Shown: positions 9,559-18,867, counted from the stretch's first letter. The stretch: DNA of 64,000 nucleotides from Rhodovibrionaceae bacterium (GCA_028279885.1 JANQMX010000054.1:1-64000), one strand, 5' to 3'. Notes: generated from the sequence alone by a model not told the origin. Translations and numbers: made by a program.

Positions 9559-11586
9559 TTATTGTGCGGCCTGGCGCACCATCTCCTTCACCCGCTCGGC
9601 CGGCTTTCCGGTCAGTTCTTGCAGGTGATCGAACTTGGCCGAGAAGGTGCCGACCCCCTGGCTGAGCGACCGCAGCTCGAGAATGAGATCGAGCGTTTCC
9701 GACTGCGGCAGGAAGGCTTTGACCTCGTCCCAGCCCTGCCAGCCGGCGCGCGCATCGAAGCCCAAGACCTGGCCGCGCCGTCCTGAGATCAAGGTGTGAA
9801 CCTTGCTGGTATAGGCATTGGGCACGGCAATGGTGACCTCGCTGATCGGCTCCAGCAAAACCGGCTGGCACTCCGGCAAGGCATCGCTCATGGCCTGCCG
9901 GCCGGCGATCTTGAAGGCCATTTCCGAGCTGTCCACCGAATGGTGTTGGCCGTCGTAGAGCGTCACGGATACGTCCACCACCGGGAAACCGAGCGGCCCT
10001 TGGTGCAAGGACTCTTTCACGCCATGTTCGACCGCGGGGATGTACTGGCGCGGCACCACGCCGCCGACGATCTTGTCGTGAAAGGCGAAGCCTTCGCCAC
10101 GCGGCACCGGCTGTATCTCGACATGGATGTCTGCGAACTGACCATGCCCGCCGGTCTGCCGCTTGTAGCGGGAATGGTACTTGGTGCCGCGGCGGATAGT
10201 CTCTTTGTAGGCGGGGCGGGCCGGCTCGGTCGCCACCTCCACATGGTACTTGTTCTTCAGCCGCTCGGCGGCGAGCTGCAGGTGGATGTTGCCTTGGCCC
10301 CAGAGCAGCATCTGGTGCGTATCCGGGCTGTGCTCCACCGACAGGGAGGGGTCTTCTTCCATCAGCTTGGCCAGGGAGCCTGTGAGCTTGACCTCGTCCT
10401 GACGGTTCACCGGCTGAATGGCGAGTGCATAGACGGGGGTCAGCGGCGCGGGGCGCTCCAGCTCCAGGTCGCCGAGCTTGCCGCCTTCGCCGATGATGTC
10501 GCCGGTCCGCAGGCTCTCCAACCGGCCGAGGCCCACGATTTCTCCGGCAGACGCCTTGGCCACCTTCTCCTGGTGCCCGCCTTGCAGGCGGAGCAAGGCC
10601 GAGGCTCGCTCGCCATCGAAGCTGGCGCCCTCCTTGATCTCGCCGCGCCAAACGCGAGCGACGCTGACCTTGCCGGTGTGTGGCAAGTGGAAGGTCTTGA
10701 CGATGCTGGCAACCATGGGGGCGCTGGGCAGGCCAAGGCGTTCCATCGCAGCGTCCGGTCCCGGCACCTCGTGGCGCAAGGCCTTCAAGAGCCGATGGAT
10801 GCCGTTGTCGTGTTCCGCCGAGCCAAGGAAGACCGGCACGATCAGGTCCTCGGCCAAATCCTTTTCCAGCTGCGCGTAGACCTCGTCGTTTGCCGGGACC
10901 TTGTCTTCCAGCAGCTCTTCCAACAGCGCGTCGTCGAAATCGGCGAGGGCCTCCAGCATCTCCTGGCGCGCCTCGCTCTCCCGGTCGCGCATCGAGTCCG
11001 GCATCTCGACCAGGTTTGAAGGCTTGTGCTCCTGATACTGCCAGGCCCGCTCGCTCACCAGGTCGACGGCGCCGACAACGTCCTCACCGTCCCGCATGGG
11101 CACCTGTCGCAGCACCAGCGGCCGCGAGGAATACTCCTGGATGGCCGCCAGAATGTCGCGCACCCGCGCCGTCGCCTTGTCCATCTTGTTGATGAACAGC
11201 ATGTGCGGAATGCCCTGGTCTTCCAGGAAGCGGAACAGCGGCGACAGCGCGACGGCCTTTTCCAGCTCCGGCTCGGCAACGATGACGGCCACGTCGGCAG
11301 CCATCAGCGCGTCCCGCGCCTCCTGCGCCAGCTCGATCGAGCCGGGGCAATCGAGGAAGTACCACTGATCGCCGAGGTAGTCGGCATGGGCCACGTTGAG
11401 CTCGGCCGACATGCCGTGGGCACGGGCCTCGGGGCCCGCGTCGCCCACGCTGTTGCCGTCGTTGACGCTGCCTTTGCGCTGAAGTGTGCCCGCGGCCTTG
11501 AGCATCGCCTCGAGCAGGGTGGTCTTGCCGCTTGTATAGCTGCCGACCAATGCAGCACAGCGTGCCGGAGTGCCTGCCTTGGACAT
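9559..11586 (-). CDS. EF-G-like translational GTPase (non-canonical, FusA2-type)
   Basis: A 675-residue protein with EF-G domain order: a G domain with P-loop GSYTSGKTT (residues 15-23), G3 DCPG, G4 NKMD; domain II from about 300; domain III; domain IV containing GGHGQFADIHVEI; and domain V ending in the FSAKFDHLQEL segment. It differs from canonical FusA, whose P-loop is AHIDAGKTT, and is shorter than the usual 690-700 residues. Such EF-G paralogues occur in several bacteria and often lack full translocase activity. GGGAGGT six bases before the ATG supports the start. It is the first gene of a pair with the downstream hydratase. Its role is not known from sequence. Confidence 0.85.
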   Translation of the reverse strand: MSKAGTPARCAALVGSYTSGKTTLLEAMLKAAGTLQRKGSVNDGNSVGDAGPEARAHGMSAELNVAHADYLGDQWYFLDCPGSIELAQEARDALMAADVAVIVAEPELEKAVALSPLFRFLEDQGIPHMLFINKMDKATARVRDILAAIQEYSSRPLVLRQVPMRDGEDVVGAVDLVSERAWQYQEHKPSNLVEMPDSMRDRESEARQEMLEALADFDDALLEELLEDKVPANDEVYAQLEKDLAEDLIVPVFLGSAEHDNGIHRLLKALRHEVPGPDAAMERLGLPSAPMVASIVKTFHLPHTGKVSVARVWRGEIKEGASFDGERASALLRLQGGHQEKVAKASAGEIVGLGRLESLRTGDIIGEGGKLGDLELERPAPLTPVYALAIQPVNRQDEVKLTGSLAKLMEEDPSLSVEHSPDTHQMLLWGQGNIHLQLAAERLKNKYHVEVATEPARPAYKETIRRGTKYHSRYKRQTGGHGQFADIHVEIQPVPRGEGFAFHDKIVGGVVPRQYIPAVEHGVKESLHQGPLGFPVVDVSVTLYDGQHHSVDSSEMAFKIAGRQAMSDALPECQPVLLEPISEVTIAVPNAYTSKVHTLISGRRGQVLGFDARAGWQGWDEVKAFLPQSETLDLILELRSLSQGVGTFSAKFDHLQELTGKPAERVKEMVRQAAQ

Positions 11587-11769
11587 ATCTTACCTCCCTG
11601 TCCACCTGGCTCTTGACGAGCCACTTCATTCGATCTTGGCCGTCATGGTCCCAGACTTTGCGGGCCGATGGCAACCAACAATTGCCGGACGGCCACTGGG
11701 AAACGGCTCGCCGAGCTATACTGGCGGCGACCCAAGGCACTCGTAAGGCAGGGTGGATCTGCGAAAGGC

Positions 11770-12960
11770 TCAGGCGCGGTCGAGCGCGCCGGCGAAGTCG
11801 TCGGTGAGGTCCTCGATGTCTTCCAGACCCACGGACACGCGGATCAAACCCTCACTGAGGCCGAAGCGCGCCAGGGCGTCACCGCGATAGCTGGTATGGG
11901 TCATGCTCGCCGGATGCTGGGCCAGAGTCTCGCAGCCGCCCAGGCTGACGGCGCGACTGGCCAGGGTCAGCTTGTCGAGAAAGCGCCGCCCGGCCTCCAG
12001 GCCGCCGCGCAGCTCGAACGCCAGCAGACCGCCGGGCAGGCTCATCTGCCGCTCGGAGAGCGCATGCTGCGGATGGGACGGCAGACCGGGATAGCGTACC
12101 TTGCGCACCTTGGGGTGGCTCTCCAGCATCTTGGCCAAGGCCAGGGCATTATCGCTGTGCCGCTCAAGCCGCACGCCGAGCGTCTTCATGCCACGCAGCA
12201 CGAGAAAGGCGGAGAGCGGTGCGATCGCCGCGCCGGTCAGATAGCGCAGGCCGCGCATGCGCACGTCCTTGACCAGCGCTTTCGACCCGACCAGCGCGCC
12301 GGCCAAGACATCGCTGTGGCCGCCCAGAAACTTGGTCATGCTGTGGATGACGGCATCGGCGCCGCTCTCGAGTGGCCGCTGGCCAGCCGGTGTGGCAAAG
12401 GTGTTGTCGACCACGGTGATTGCCCCGGCCTCGCGTGCCAAACCTGAGATCCGGCCGATATCCACGATATCGAGGTTTGGGTTGGCCGGCGTCTCGCAAT
12501 AGACCATGCGCGTCGTATCGCTCAGCGCTTCGGCGAGGTTGGCGGGTTCGGTCAGATCGACCAGCCGCACGTCGATGCCGAACTCCGGCAGCTCCTTGGC
12601 GATCAAAGTGTAGCTGTTGCCGTAGAGGGTGTGATGAGCGACCAGGCCATCGCCCGGGCGCAGGTAAGTCCAAAGCAAGCTGGCGATGGCGCCCATGCCG
12701 GAGGCGGTGACCAACCCGGCCTCCGCCCCCTCCAGCTCGGCGATACGCTCTTCCAGGAGTGCCTGGGTCGGGTTCTTTGTGCGGCCGTAAGCAAATGCCT
12801 CCCGCTCGCCGGCGAAGGTCTGCGCCGCCTCTTCCGCACTGTCGAACACATAGGTCGAGGTCATATAGACCGGGTGCTCGAGCGCGCCCTGATGCGCCGC
12901 GGGGTCATGACCGTGATGGATGGCACGGGTGTTGAAGCCGGGCTTTCGGTTTCGGCGCAT
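11770..12960 (-). CDS. Trans-sulfuration PLP enzyme, methionine gamma-lyase-like
   Basis: A 396-residue Cys/Met-metabolism PLP enzyme. The PLP lysine is K210 (HSMTKFLGGHSDVLAG), and the overall sequence follows methionine gamma-lyase closely (MTSTYVFDSAEEAA, ESGADAVIHS, the LAQHPASMTH segment). The cysteine characteristic of methionine gamma-lyase (C116 in Pseudomonas) is replaced by N115 in HTLYGNSY, so substrate preference may be shifted, for example toward cystathionine, homocysteine or another sulfur amino acid. I chose the ATG at 12960, which has AAGGGA upstream; a GTG at 12975 is in frame but lacks spacing for a ribosome site. Confidence 0.85.
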   Translation of the reverse strand: MRRNRKPGFNTRAIHHGHDPAAHQGALEHPVYMTSTYVFDSAEEAAQTFAGEREAFAYGRTKNPTQALLEERIAELEGAEAGLVTASGMGAIASLLWTYLRPGDGLVAHHTLYGNSYTLIAKELPEFGIDVRLVDLTEPANLAEALSDTTRMVYCETPANPNLDIVDIGRISGLAREAGAITVVDNTFATPAGQRPLESGADAVIHSMTKFLGGHSDVLAGALVGSKALVKDVRMRGLRYLTGAAIAPLSAFLVLRGMKTLGVRLERHSDNALALAKMLESHPKVRKVRYPGLPSHPQHALSERQMSLPGGLLAFELRGGLEAGRRFLDKLTLASRAVSLGGCETLAQHPASMTHTSYRGDALARFGLSEGLIRVSVGLEDIEDLTDDFAGALDRA

Positions 12961-13028
12961 GACGTCCCTTCCCACAATCGAAAGGCACCCCCGAGCGGAC
13001 GCCCCCAGCCAACCCTATCGGCACGTGA

Positions 13029-14042
13029 TCAGTCGATTGTGTCGCGCACCAGCGGGCAGGTCGAGCAATGAATGCCACCTCCGCCGAGAAAGATCTTCTC
13101 GTACTCGACCGGCAGGATATCGATGCCGAGCTTGTCGAGCGCCTCGGCCGTGCGCGGCGAGGGACCCGTCTGCATGATCACCCGGCCGGGCCGCACCGCG
13201 AGACAGTTGACGGTGCCGGAAGGATCGTCGGGATGGATCTCGATTGTCCGAATGTCGAGCTCCTGCAGCTTCTCCAGGAACCAGAAGGGAAGCTGGGTCG
13301 GGTTGATGATGGCGGTGTTGACGTCGACCATCACCAGCGCCCCGTCGATGTGCAGGCGATAGCCGGTCAGGTCGCAGCGCAGCAGCTCGACACCCTGGGC
13401 GTTCAGAACGTCCTCGACCTGTCGGCAGCCCTCTTCGTTGACCCGGCTCGAGCGCCCGATCACGGCCGTGCGGGGATTGAGCCAGACGAAGCTGCCGCCT
13501 TCCATCAGCCCGGTACCGTGCACAGTGCGCAGGATTGGCATGCCGAGCGCCGCAATGGTCTCGGTGACCGGTGCCTCTTCGCCCCGGCGTACGATGGGAC
13601 CGAGCCGGGTGACGATGGCGCCGCCCTTCACCGCGACGGCGGAATCGCGGGTGTAGATGGACTTGTGCTTACCCGGCGCGCAGCGCTTGAGGTAAACCAC
13701 CTCGACCCCCTCGGCACGCAGGATGTCGGCGAGCGCATCGTGCTGGGCCTGCTGCTCCTCCAGGGAGGGGATGACATCGCCGCGCCAGTACCAGGTCTCG
13801 CCCACCTCGTCGCCGTAGGAGCCCAGGCGCTCGATGCGTTTGGAGGGGTCGATGATCCCCAGCTCCTCGCCGGGGCGGTGCATCATCACCACGCGCAGCT
13901 GGCCGACATCGTTGTCGCAGCCCCATTGCCGGCCCCAAATCTCCTTCTGCTGGGAAGGCGACTCGAAATCCGGCTCGGCATGAGACGGAAAAGCCTTGAT
14001 GGTCATGTTGTAGCGGTATTCGAACTCGCTCACTGCGCTCAT
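13029..14042 (-). CDS. Arginine deiminase / amidinotransferase superfamily protein
   Basis: A 337-residue guanidino-group-modifying enzyme. Visible are TRDSAVAVKGG (substrate-binding region), the catalytic His in LHIDGALVMVD, and the nucleophile Cys in GGGGIHCSTCPLVRD near the C-terminus. These identify a hydrolase or transferase acting on arginine-like compounds (arginine deiminase, dimethylarginine hydrolase or amidinotransferase), without fixing which. The ATG at 14042 has GGGAG eight bases upstream; the in-frame GTG three codons earlier abuts that site and is less likely. No arc operon partners (carbamate kinase, ornithine carbamoyltransferase) are adjacent. Confidence 0.8.
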   Translation of the reverse strand: MSAVSEFEYRYNMTIKAFPSHAEPDFESPSQQKEIWGRQWGCDNDVGQLRVVMMHRPGEELGIIDPSKRIERLGSYGDEVGETWYWRGDVIPSLEEQQAQHDALADILRAEGVEVVYLKRCAPGKHKSIYTRDSAVAVKGGAIVTRLGPIVRRGEEAPVTETIAALGMPILRTVHGTGLMEGGSFVWLNPRTAVIGRSSRVNEEGCRQVEDVLNAQGVELLRCDLTGYRLHIDGALVMVDVNTAIINPTQLPFWFLEKLQELDIRTIEIHPDDPSGTVNCLAVRPGRVIMQTGPSPRTAEALDKLGIDILPVEYEKIFLGGGGIHCSTCPLVRDTID

Positions 14043-14162
14043 GCCGGTCACTCCCTGCTCGTCCCCGTGATGAAAGGACGGGCATGTTAGCCGCCGTCAT
14101 GACCCGGCGGTAGGACCGGGCGCGCAACCCTGCTGCACCTTTGCGAAGTCGGGTGGCTTACG

Positions 14163-14861
14163 TCAGGCTGGCGCGTTGAGGCTGCGCAACGAGACGCGTT
14201 GGTCACCGGCCGCATCGAAGTTGCCCGGGTCCAGCCAGCGCTCGAAGTTCGCCTTCACCCGCGGCCAGTCCTTGTCCAGCAAGGCGAACCAGGCGCTGTC
14301 GCGGTTGCGCCCCTTGACGATCAAGTGCTGGCGGAAGACGCCTTCGAAGCTGAAGCCGAACCGCAGCGCCGCCGCCTTGGACTTTTCGTTCAGGTCGTTG
14401 CACTTCCACTCAAGGCGGCGATAGCCCAGTCCGTCGAAGGCCTCGCGCATCAGGAGGAAGATGGCTTCCGTTGCCATCGGCGTACGCTGCAGGCTCGGCG
14501 CGAACCAGATATGGCCGATCTCGATAACCCCCATCGCCGGCACGATGCGCAGGAAGCTCACCATGCCGCGCGGTTCGCCGCTCTCTGCATCGCAGACCGC
14601 GAAGAACAGCGGGTCGTCGCCAAGGCAGAAGGACTGCTGCCAGGCGACCAGCGCCTCGGCGCCGTCGAAGGGCCCGTAGGGCATGTAGGTCCAGATCTCC
14701 GGCGCCTCCCGGGAGGCCGCATGCAAGGCCACCCCGTGGCGAGCCGGATCGATCGGTTCAAGCCGGACCAGGCGGCCCTCGATGGGCTTGCGTGCCGGCG
14801 GCTGCCAGTCGCGCGGCGTCACCTGCGGGCCGACCGGCAGGTCCATCTCCATGACGCTCAC
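14163..14861 (-). CDS. GNAT family N-acetyltransferase (RimJ/RimL type)
   Basis: A 232-residue acetyltransferase with the RimJ/RimL-like architecture: GRLVRLEPIDPARH at the start of the domain, an acetyl-CoA-binding segment (IEIGHIWFAPSLQRTPMATE), and the RRLEWKCNDLNEKSKAAALR motif typical of this group. I chose GTG at 14861 because AAGGAGG lies seven bases upstream; it overlaps the stop of the upstream FMN-binding gene as GTGA, so the two are translationally coupled. The acceptor may be a protein N-terminus or a small molecule. The pair is divergent from a MocR regulator. Confidence 0.85.
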   Translation of the reverse strand: MSVMEMDLPVGPQVTPRDWQPPARKPIEGRLVRLEPIDPARHGVALHAASREAPEIWTYMPYGPFDGAEALVAWQQSFCLGDDPLFFAVCDAESGEPRGMVSFLRIVPAMGVIEIGHIWFAPSLQRTPMATEAIFLLMREAFDGLGYRRLEWKCNDLNEKSKAAALRFGFSFEGVFRQHLIVKGRNRDSAWFALLDKDWPRVKANFERWLDPGNFDAAGDQRVSLRSLNAPA

Positions 14862-15565
14862 TCGGCCGCCTCCTTGACCGTCTTGCTGCCATAGCGATAG
14901 CCGGTGACATGGGCCGGTAGCGGCGTCTTGGGATCGAGCCGCGGGCAAGGCTTCGGCGTGCCGACCACCGTGACGAAAGGAATGACGCCGGCCCAAACCG
15001 GCAGGGCGTAGTCTTCCTCGTCGTCGGCCGGCGGTGCGTCGCGCACCTTGGCCGAGGCTTCGTCGACCTTCATCGACAGCATGGTGGTGGCCTTCAGCTC
15101 CTGATCGGTCACCGGCCGGATCTCGGCCCAGCGCCCCGGCAGAATGCCCTCCATGAACTCTTCCAGCCCGGCAAGCTTGCTCTTGGGGTCCGCGACCTTC
15201 TCGGCCGTGCCGAACAGCATCACCGAACGGTAGTTCACGCTGCTGTGGAAGCCGGAGCGGGCCAAGACCAGGCCGTCCAGGTGGCTGACGGTCAGGCAGA
15301 CCTCCATGCCGGCAGTCTTGCGCAGCATGCGGCTGGCCGATGAGCCGTGCCAGTAGACATGGTCGCCCTCGCGCCAATAGAGCGTCGGGGTCACGTAAGG
15401 CGCGCCATCGATGATGTAGCCGACATGGCACAGCAGGCCGGCGTCCAGGATCCGATAGAGGGACTCCTTGTCGTACTGCGCGCGCTGGTGCAGCCGCTTG
15501 ACCTTGGTCCGCGCGGAGGGAGGGGTACCGCTCATGGCGTGTTCTCGCTTCAACTCAGCCGTCAT
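14858..15565 (-). CDS. Pyridoxamine 5'-phosphate oxidase-family FMN-binding protein
   Basis: A 235-residue split-barrel flavin-binding protein of the NimA/PNPOx-like type, with the conserved start RTKVKRLHQRAQYDKESLY, HVGYIIDGAPYVTPTLY and the HGSSASRMLR strand-loop. These proteins bind FMN or related cofactors, and the family is not restricted to pyridoxal-phosphate synthesis. An alternative ATG lies ten codons in (15535). It is co-directional and overlapping with the GNAT gene and divergent from a PLP-binding MocR regulator, which suggests a pyridoxal-responsive unit. The exact reaction is unknown. Confidence 0.82.
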   Translation of the reverse strand: MTAELKREHAMSGTPPSARTKVKRLHQRAQYDKESLYRILDAGLLCHVGYIIDGAPYVTPTLYWREGDHVYWHGSSASRMLRKTAGMEVCLTVSHLDGLVLARSGFHSSVNYRSVMLFGTAEKVADPKSKLAGLEEFMEGILPGRWAEIRPVTDQELKATTMLSMKVDEASAKVRDAPPADDEEDYALPVWAGVIPFVTVVGTPKPCPRLDPKTPLPAHVTGYRYGSKTVKEAAE

Positions 15566-15594
15566 CGTTCCTGATCGGCTGGGTTTGCCTGCTT

Positions 15595-15657
15595 ATTGGC
15601 TTTCTCAAAAGAGCCAATTCTGCTCTATTTGATCATACCAATTTAGCGAAAGCCAAA
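15595..15657. promoter_or_regulatory. Candidate MocR operator region
   Basis: Between the divergent flavoprotein and MocR genes lie ATTGGCT (15595-15601) and AGCCAAT (15612-15618), a perfect inverted repeat, plus a further AGCCAAA (15651-15657) and two CCAATT elements (15614-15619, 15638-15643). MocR proteins are known to bind repeated half-sites next to their own genes; assignment here is by position and repetition only. Confidence 0.45.
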
Positions 15658-15670
15658 TCCGGGTCGGAGC

Positions 15671-17155
15671 ATGCAGCAAGAGAACCCACCGGAGATCGCC
15701 CTTCTGTCGCTCGGCGTAAGCCGCAGCGAGGAAGTGCCGGCCTATCAGCAGATTCACGAGCAGATCAGGCGCCTCATCCTGGAACGGCGCCTGGCCGGCG
15801 GCCTGCGGCTGCCATCCTCCCGCGCACTGGCCGAGCAGCTCGGCGTCTCCCGCACCACGGCGACCGCCGCATACGACGAGCTGGCCGCCGAAGGCTATGT
15901 GCAGTCCCGCCGTGGCGCCGGGGTCTATGTCGCCGCGGATTTGCCGGACGACTACCTCGCCATTCGCCAGCACAAGGCGGGCGCCGAGAAAGGCCGCAAC
16001 GCCATAGAGTCATCCGAGGACCGACCGTTCGACCGAAGCTTCGAGGTCGGCCGACCGGACGCGGAGGCCTTTCCGTCGCGGCTTTGGTCGCAGCTTCTGG
16101 CGCGCAGCGCCCGGCGCGACATGCCGGCCCTGCTGCGCGAGCCCGCCCCGAACGGCCTGCCGTCCCTGCGCCAGGCCATCGCCCGGCACCTTCGCGACTT
16201 CCGCGGTCTGGCCTGCGACGGGCGCCAGGTCCTGATCACCTCGGGCGTGCGCGAGGCCCTGGAGCTGCTCTGCCAGGCACTCCTCGCACCAGGCGCCGGG
16301 GTGATCATGGAAGACCCGGGCTACCAGGCGGCGCGGCAGCTCTTCGCCGCCCGTGGCCATGACGTGCTCTCAGTACCCGTGGACGATCAGGGGCTGGCCG
16401 TCGACCCGGAGGGCGAGGCCTTTCGGGCCGCCGGTATGGCACTGGTCACCCCCTCCCGACACTACCCACTCGGCATGCCGCTCAGCGCGGCTCGGCGACT
16501 GGCGCTGCTGGACTGGGCCGACCGGCAAGGCGCCTGGATTATCGAGGACGACTACGACAGCGAATACCGCTACAGCGGCCGGCCGCTGGACGCGCTGATG
16601 AGCCTCGACCGCAGCGGCCGGGTCATCTACCTGGGCAGCTTCTCGAAGGTTATGTTCCGCGGCCTGCGGCTCGGCTTTCTCGTGGTGCCGGACAGCCTGG
16701 TGGAGACCTGCGCGAAGGTGCAAAGCAACCTCGGGCCGCAAGCCGCCCTCGTCGCCCAACCGGCCATGGCGAGCTTCATCGCGGAGGGACATCTGGCGAC
16801 CCACCTGCGCCGCACCCGGCGGCTCTACGCCGAGCGGCTGAAGACCCTGCAGCGCAGTCTGGCCGAGGCCTTCTCGGACGTTCTGGAGCCCCTCCCACAG
16901 GACGGCGGCATGCATGTTGTTTGCGAATTGCGCGCAGCCCTGACGGCACGGTGCGGTGACAGGCAGCTTTGCGATCGCGCGGCAGATGCCGGGCTTGCCT
17001 TGACCCCGCTCTCGCCGCACTACGTCGGCAGTCGCGCGCGGCAAGGTCTTCTGCTCGGCTTCACAGGGGCGGATGAGGGTGCGATGCAGTCGGCGGCAAA
17101 ACAGTTGAAGACGGCAATCGCCGGACCCAGCCGCCCAAGGGTTCGAGCCGGTTAA
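15671..17155 (+). CDS. MocR/PdxR family regulator (GntR wHTH fused to aminotransferase-like domain)
   Basis: A 494-residue regulator. Residues about 20-88 form a GntR-type winged helix (LRLPSSRALAEQLGVSRTTA, VQSRRGAGVYVA); the rest is a fold-type I aminotransferase domain with the EDDYDSEYRYSGRPLDAL motif and PLP lysine K326 (GSFSKVMFRGLRLG). Such proteins sense pyridoxal phosphate or its adducts with amino compounds. It is divergent from the PNPOx-like/GNAT pair, its likely target. Its stop codon shares four bases with the convergent yciB stop. Confidence 0.93.
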   Translation: MQQENPPEIALLSLGVSRSEEVPAYQQIHEQIRRLILERRLAGGLRLPSSRALAEQLGVSRTTATAAYDELAAEGYVQSRRGAGVYVAADLPDDYLAIRQHKAGAEKGRNAIESSEDRPFDRSFEVGRPDAEAFPSRLWSQLLARSARRDMPALLREPAPNGLPSLRQAIARHLRDFRGLACDGRQVLITSGVREALELLCQALLAPGAGVIMEDPGYQAARQLFAARGHDVLSVPVDDQGLAVDPEGEAFRAAGMALVTPSRHYPLGMPLSAARRLALLDWADRQGAWIIEDDYDSEYRYSGRPLDALMSLDRSGRVIYLGSFSKVMFRGLRLGFLVVPDSLVETCAKVQSNLGPQAALVAQPAMASFIAEGHLATHLRRTRRLYAERLKTLQRSLAEAFSDVLEPLPQDGGMHVVCELRAALTARCGDRQLCDRAADAGLALTPLSPHYVGSRARQGLLLGFTGADEGAMQSAAKQLKTAIAGPSRPRVRAG

Positions 17156-17751
17156 TCGCTGCCTTGCGTCTCTTCCTCGTCCTCGACCCGGTGCTTCAGC
17201 ATGAAGGGGATTTGCGCCATGATGAAGACGAAGGTGATGGCCATCTGGCCGATGGTGTCGAACCAGACCCAGGTCTCGGTGTCCTGGGTGCGCCAGACCA
17301 CCTCGTTGGCCAGCGCCATGACCACGAAGAAGATCGCAAATCGCAAGCTCAGCCCGCGCCAGGCGACCTCGTGCAGGGGAAAGGCCGTGTTGAGCAGCAT
17401 CTTCAGGACCGGCTTGCCGAGCAGGTAGGAGCCGTAGATCACCACGGCGAAGAGGAGCTGCAGGACGGTCGGCTTGATCTTGATCCAGAACTCGTCCTCG
17501 AAGTAGAGCGTCAATCCCCCGAAAATCCCGACCAGGCCGGCCGCGATCAGCGGCAGGTAGGGGATGCGGCGGCTGACCAGATAGCTCACCACCAGCGCCG
17601 CCAAGGCTGCGATGATCAGCGCCGCCGTCGCATCGAGGATGCCCTCGCGGTAGTAGACCACGAGAAAGACGATCAGCGGCACATAGTCGGTGGCGGGCTT
17701 CAGCCAGCCCGGCTCCTTGCGGACCGCCGCCGTGGTCGCCTTGTCGTCCAT
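17152..17751 (-). CDS. yciB: Septation protein A family inner membrane protein
   Basis: A 199-residue membrane protein with about five hydrophobic segments and the family signatures DYVPLIVFLVVYY, FWIKIKPTVLQLLFA and RFAIFFVVMALANEVVW. YciB/IspZ proteins sit in the inner membrane and interact with the cell-elongation and division machinery. The C-terminus is acidic. AAGGA precedes the ATG. It lies 21 bases downstream of panE on the same strand and is probably co-transcribed with it. Confidence 0.92.
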   Translation of the reverse strand: MDDKATTAAVRKEPGWLKPATDYVPLIVFLVVYYREGILDATAALIIAALAALVVSYLVSRRIPYLPLIAAGLVGIFGGLTLYFEDEFWIKIKPTVLQLLFAVVIYGSYLLGKPVLKMLLNTAFPLHEVAWRGLSLRFAIFFVVMALANEVVWRTQDTETWVWFDTIGQMAITFVFIMAQIPFMLKHRVEDEEETQGSD

Positions 17752-17772
17752 TCTCTTTCCTTCCCTACCGGC

Positions 17773-18702
17773 TCAACCGCTCGCCGCGCGGCCGAGCGCG
17801 TGGGGCTGCAGCGCAATGTAAACTTCTTGGCTTAACGGCGTGTCGACGCCGAGCTCCTCGCCGAGACGCACCACGGCACCGAGCAGCCAATCGAGCTCCA
17901 TGCGATTGCCGCGCTCCAGGTCGACCAGCATTGAGGGTTTGATCGTGCCGGGCAGCGTTCCGATCCGCTTGAAGAAGGTGTCCTCCCTGCCTTCCTCGAA
18001 GGGAATGCCCTTGGCGCGCGCAACCGCAAGGGCTTCGCGGATCAGGGTCTTCAGGGTCTCGCTCTTCTCCTCGTCGCCGTGCACCTCGCCGATAGTGGCG
18101 CGATAGTAGGCGCAAGCCCCGGCGCTGGGCGCCAGCGCCACGAACTTCTCCCACAAGGCGACCTCGATATCGTCGCGCACGATGGCCTCCAGGCCGGCGC
18201 TGCTGCAGGCGGCTTGCAGGGTCTCCTGGCGCCAGCTCTTGCTGCCGTCCATCTCGCCGAAGAGAAACCGCGCGGTCTCCGAATGATGGCGCACCACGCC
18301 AGGCGCCTCGATGTGGGCCGAGATCTGGGCGATGCCGCCCATCACATGCTTCTCGCCGAGTAGGCGGGCGAACAGGGGCTCGGCCTCGATGCCGTTCTGC
18401 ACCGAGATGACGGCCGTATCGTGCGACAGGAGCGGCCGGATCAGGTCGGCCACCGGCTCGCTGTCCCACAGCTTGGTGCAGACCAGGATGACGTCGAACA
18501 GCCCCGCCTGGTCGGCGCTTTCATAGAGCTGCGGGGCGGGCAGGTGCATGTCGCCGAGCGGCGAGTAGACCTTGAGGCCCTCACGCTCCATGGCCTCCCG
18601 ATGTGCGCCGCGGGCGACGAACATCACGTCGTTGCCGTCCAGCGCCAATCGCGCGCCGAAATAGGCGCCGACACCCCCTGCGCCAACGATAAGAACGCGC
18701 AC
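17773..18702 (-). CDS. panE: 2-dehydropantoate 2-reductase family protein
   Basis: A 309-residue NADPH-dependent reductase (ketopantoate to pantoate in coenzyme A synthesis). The N-terminal Rossmann motif is GAGGVGAYFGARL; conserved VCTKLWDSEP, VQNGIEAE and the C-terminal KPSMLVDLERGNRMELDWL segment are present. I chose GTG at 18702, with GAGAGG six bases upstream; an upstream in-frame ATG adds 22 basic residues not seen in the family. Many bacteria carry several PanE-like paralogues with unknown substrates, so the symbol denotes family rather than proven function. Confidence 0.85.
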   Translation of the reverse strand: MRVLIVGAGGVGAYFGARLALDGNDVMFVARGAHREAMEREGLKVYSPLGDMHLPAPQLYESADQAGLFDVILVCTKLWDSEPVADLIRPLLSHDTAVISVQNGIEAEPLFARLLGEKHVMGGIAQISAHIEAPGVVRHHSETARFLFGEMDGSKSWRQETLQAACSSAGLEAIVRDDIEVALWEKFVALAPSAGACAYYRATIGEVHGDEEKSETLKTLIREALAVARAKGIPFEEGREDTFFKRIGTLPGTIKPSMLVDLERGNRMELDWLLGAVVRLGEELGVDTPLSQEVYIALQPHALGRAASG

Positions 18703-18867
18703 CCTTCGCCTCTCACAACGCTTGCCTGGAATGCTCCGGGATATCGGGGACCGGCCGCCGGCTGTCAACCGAGCGCATGGCTGGCAGTGACACGGCCCTT
18801 TCCGCTTGGCGCCGGCTGAAGGGCTGGCTTAACTGTCCCGGCAAGCAACCAAAACTGAGGGTCGGGC

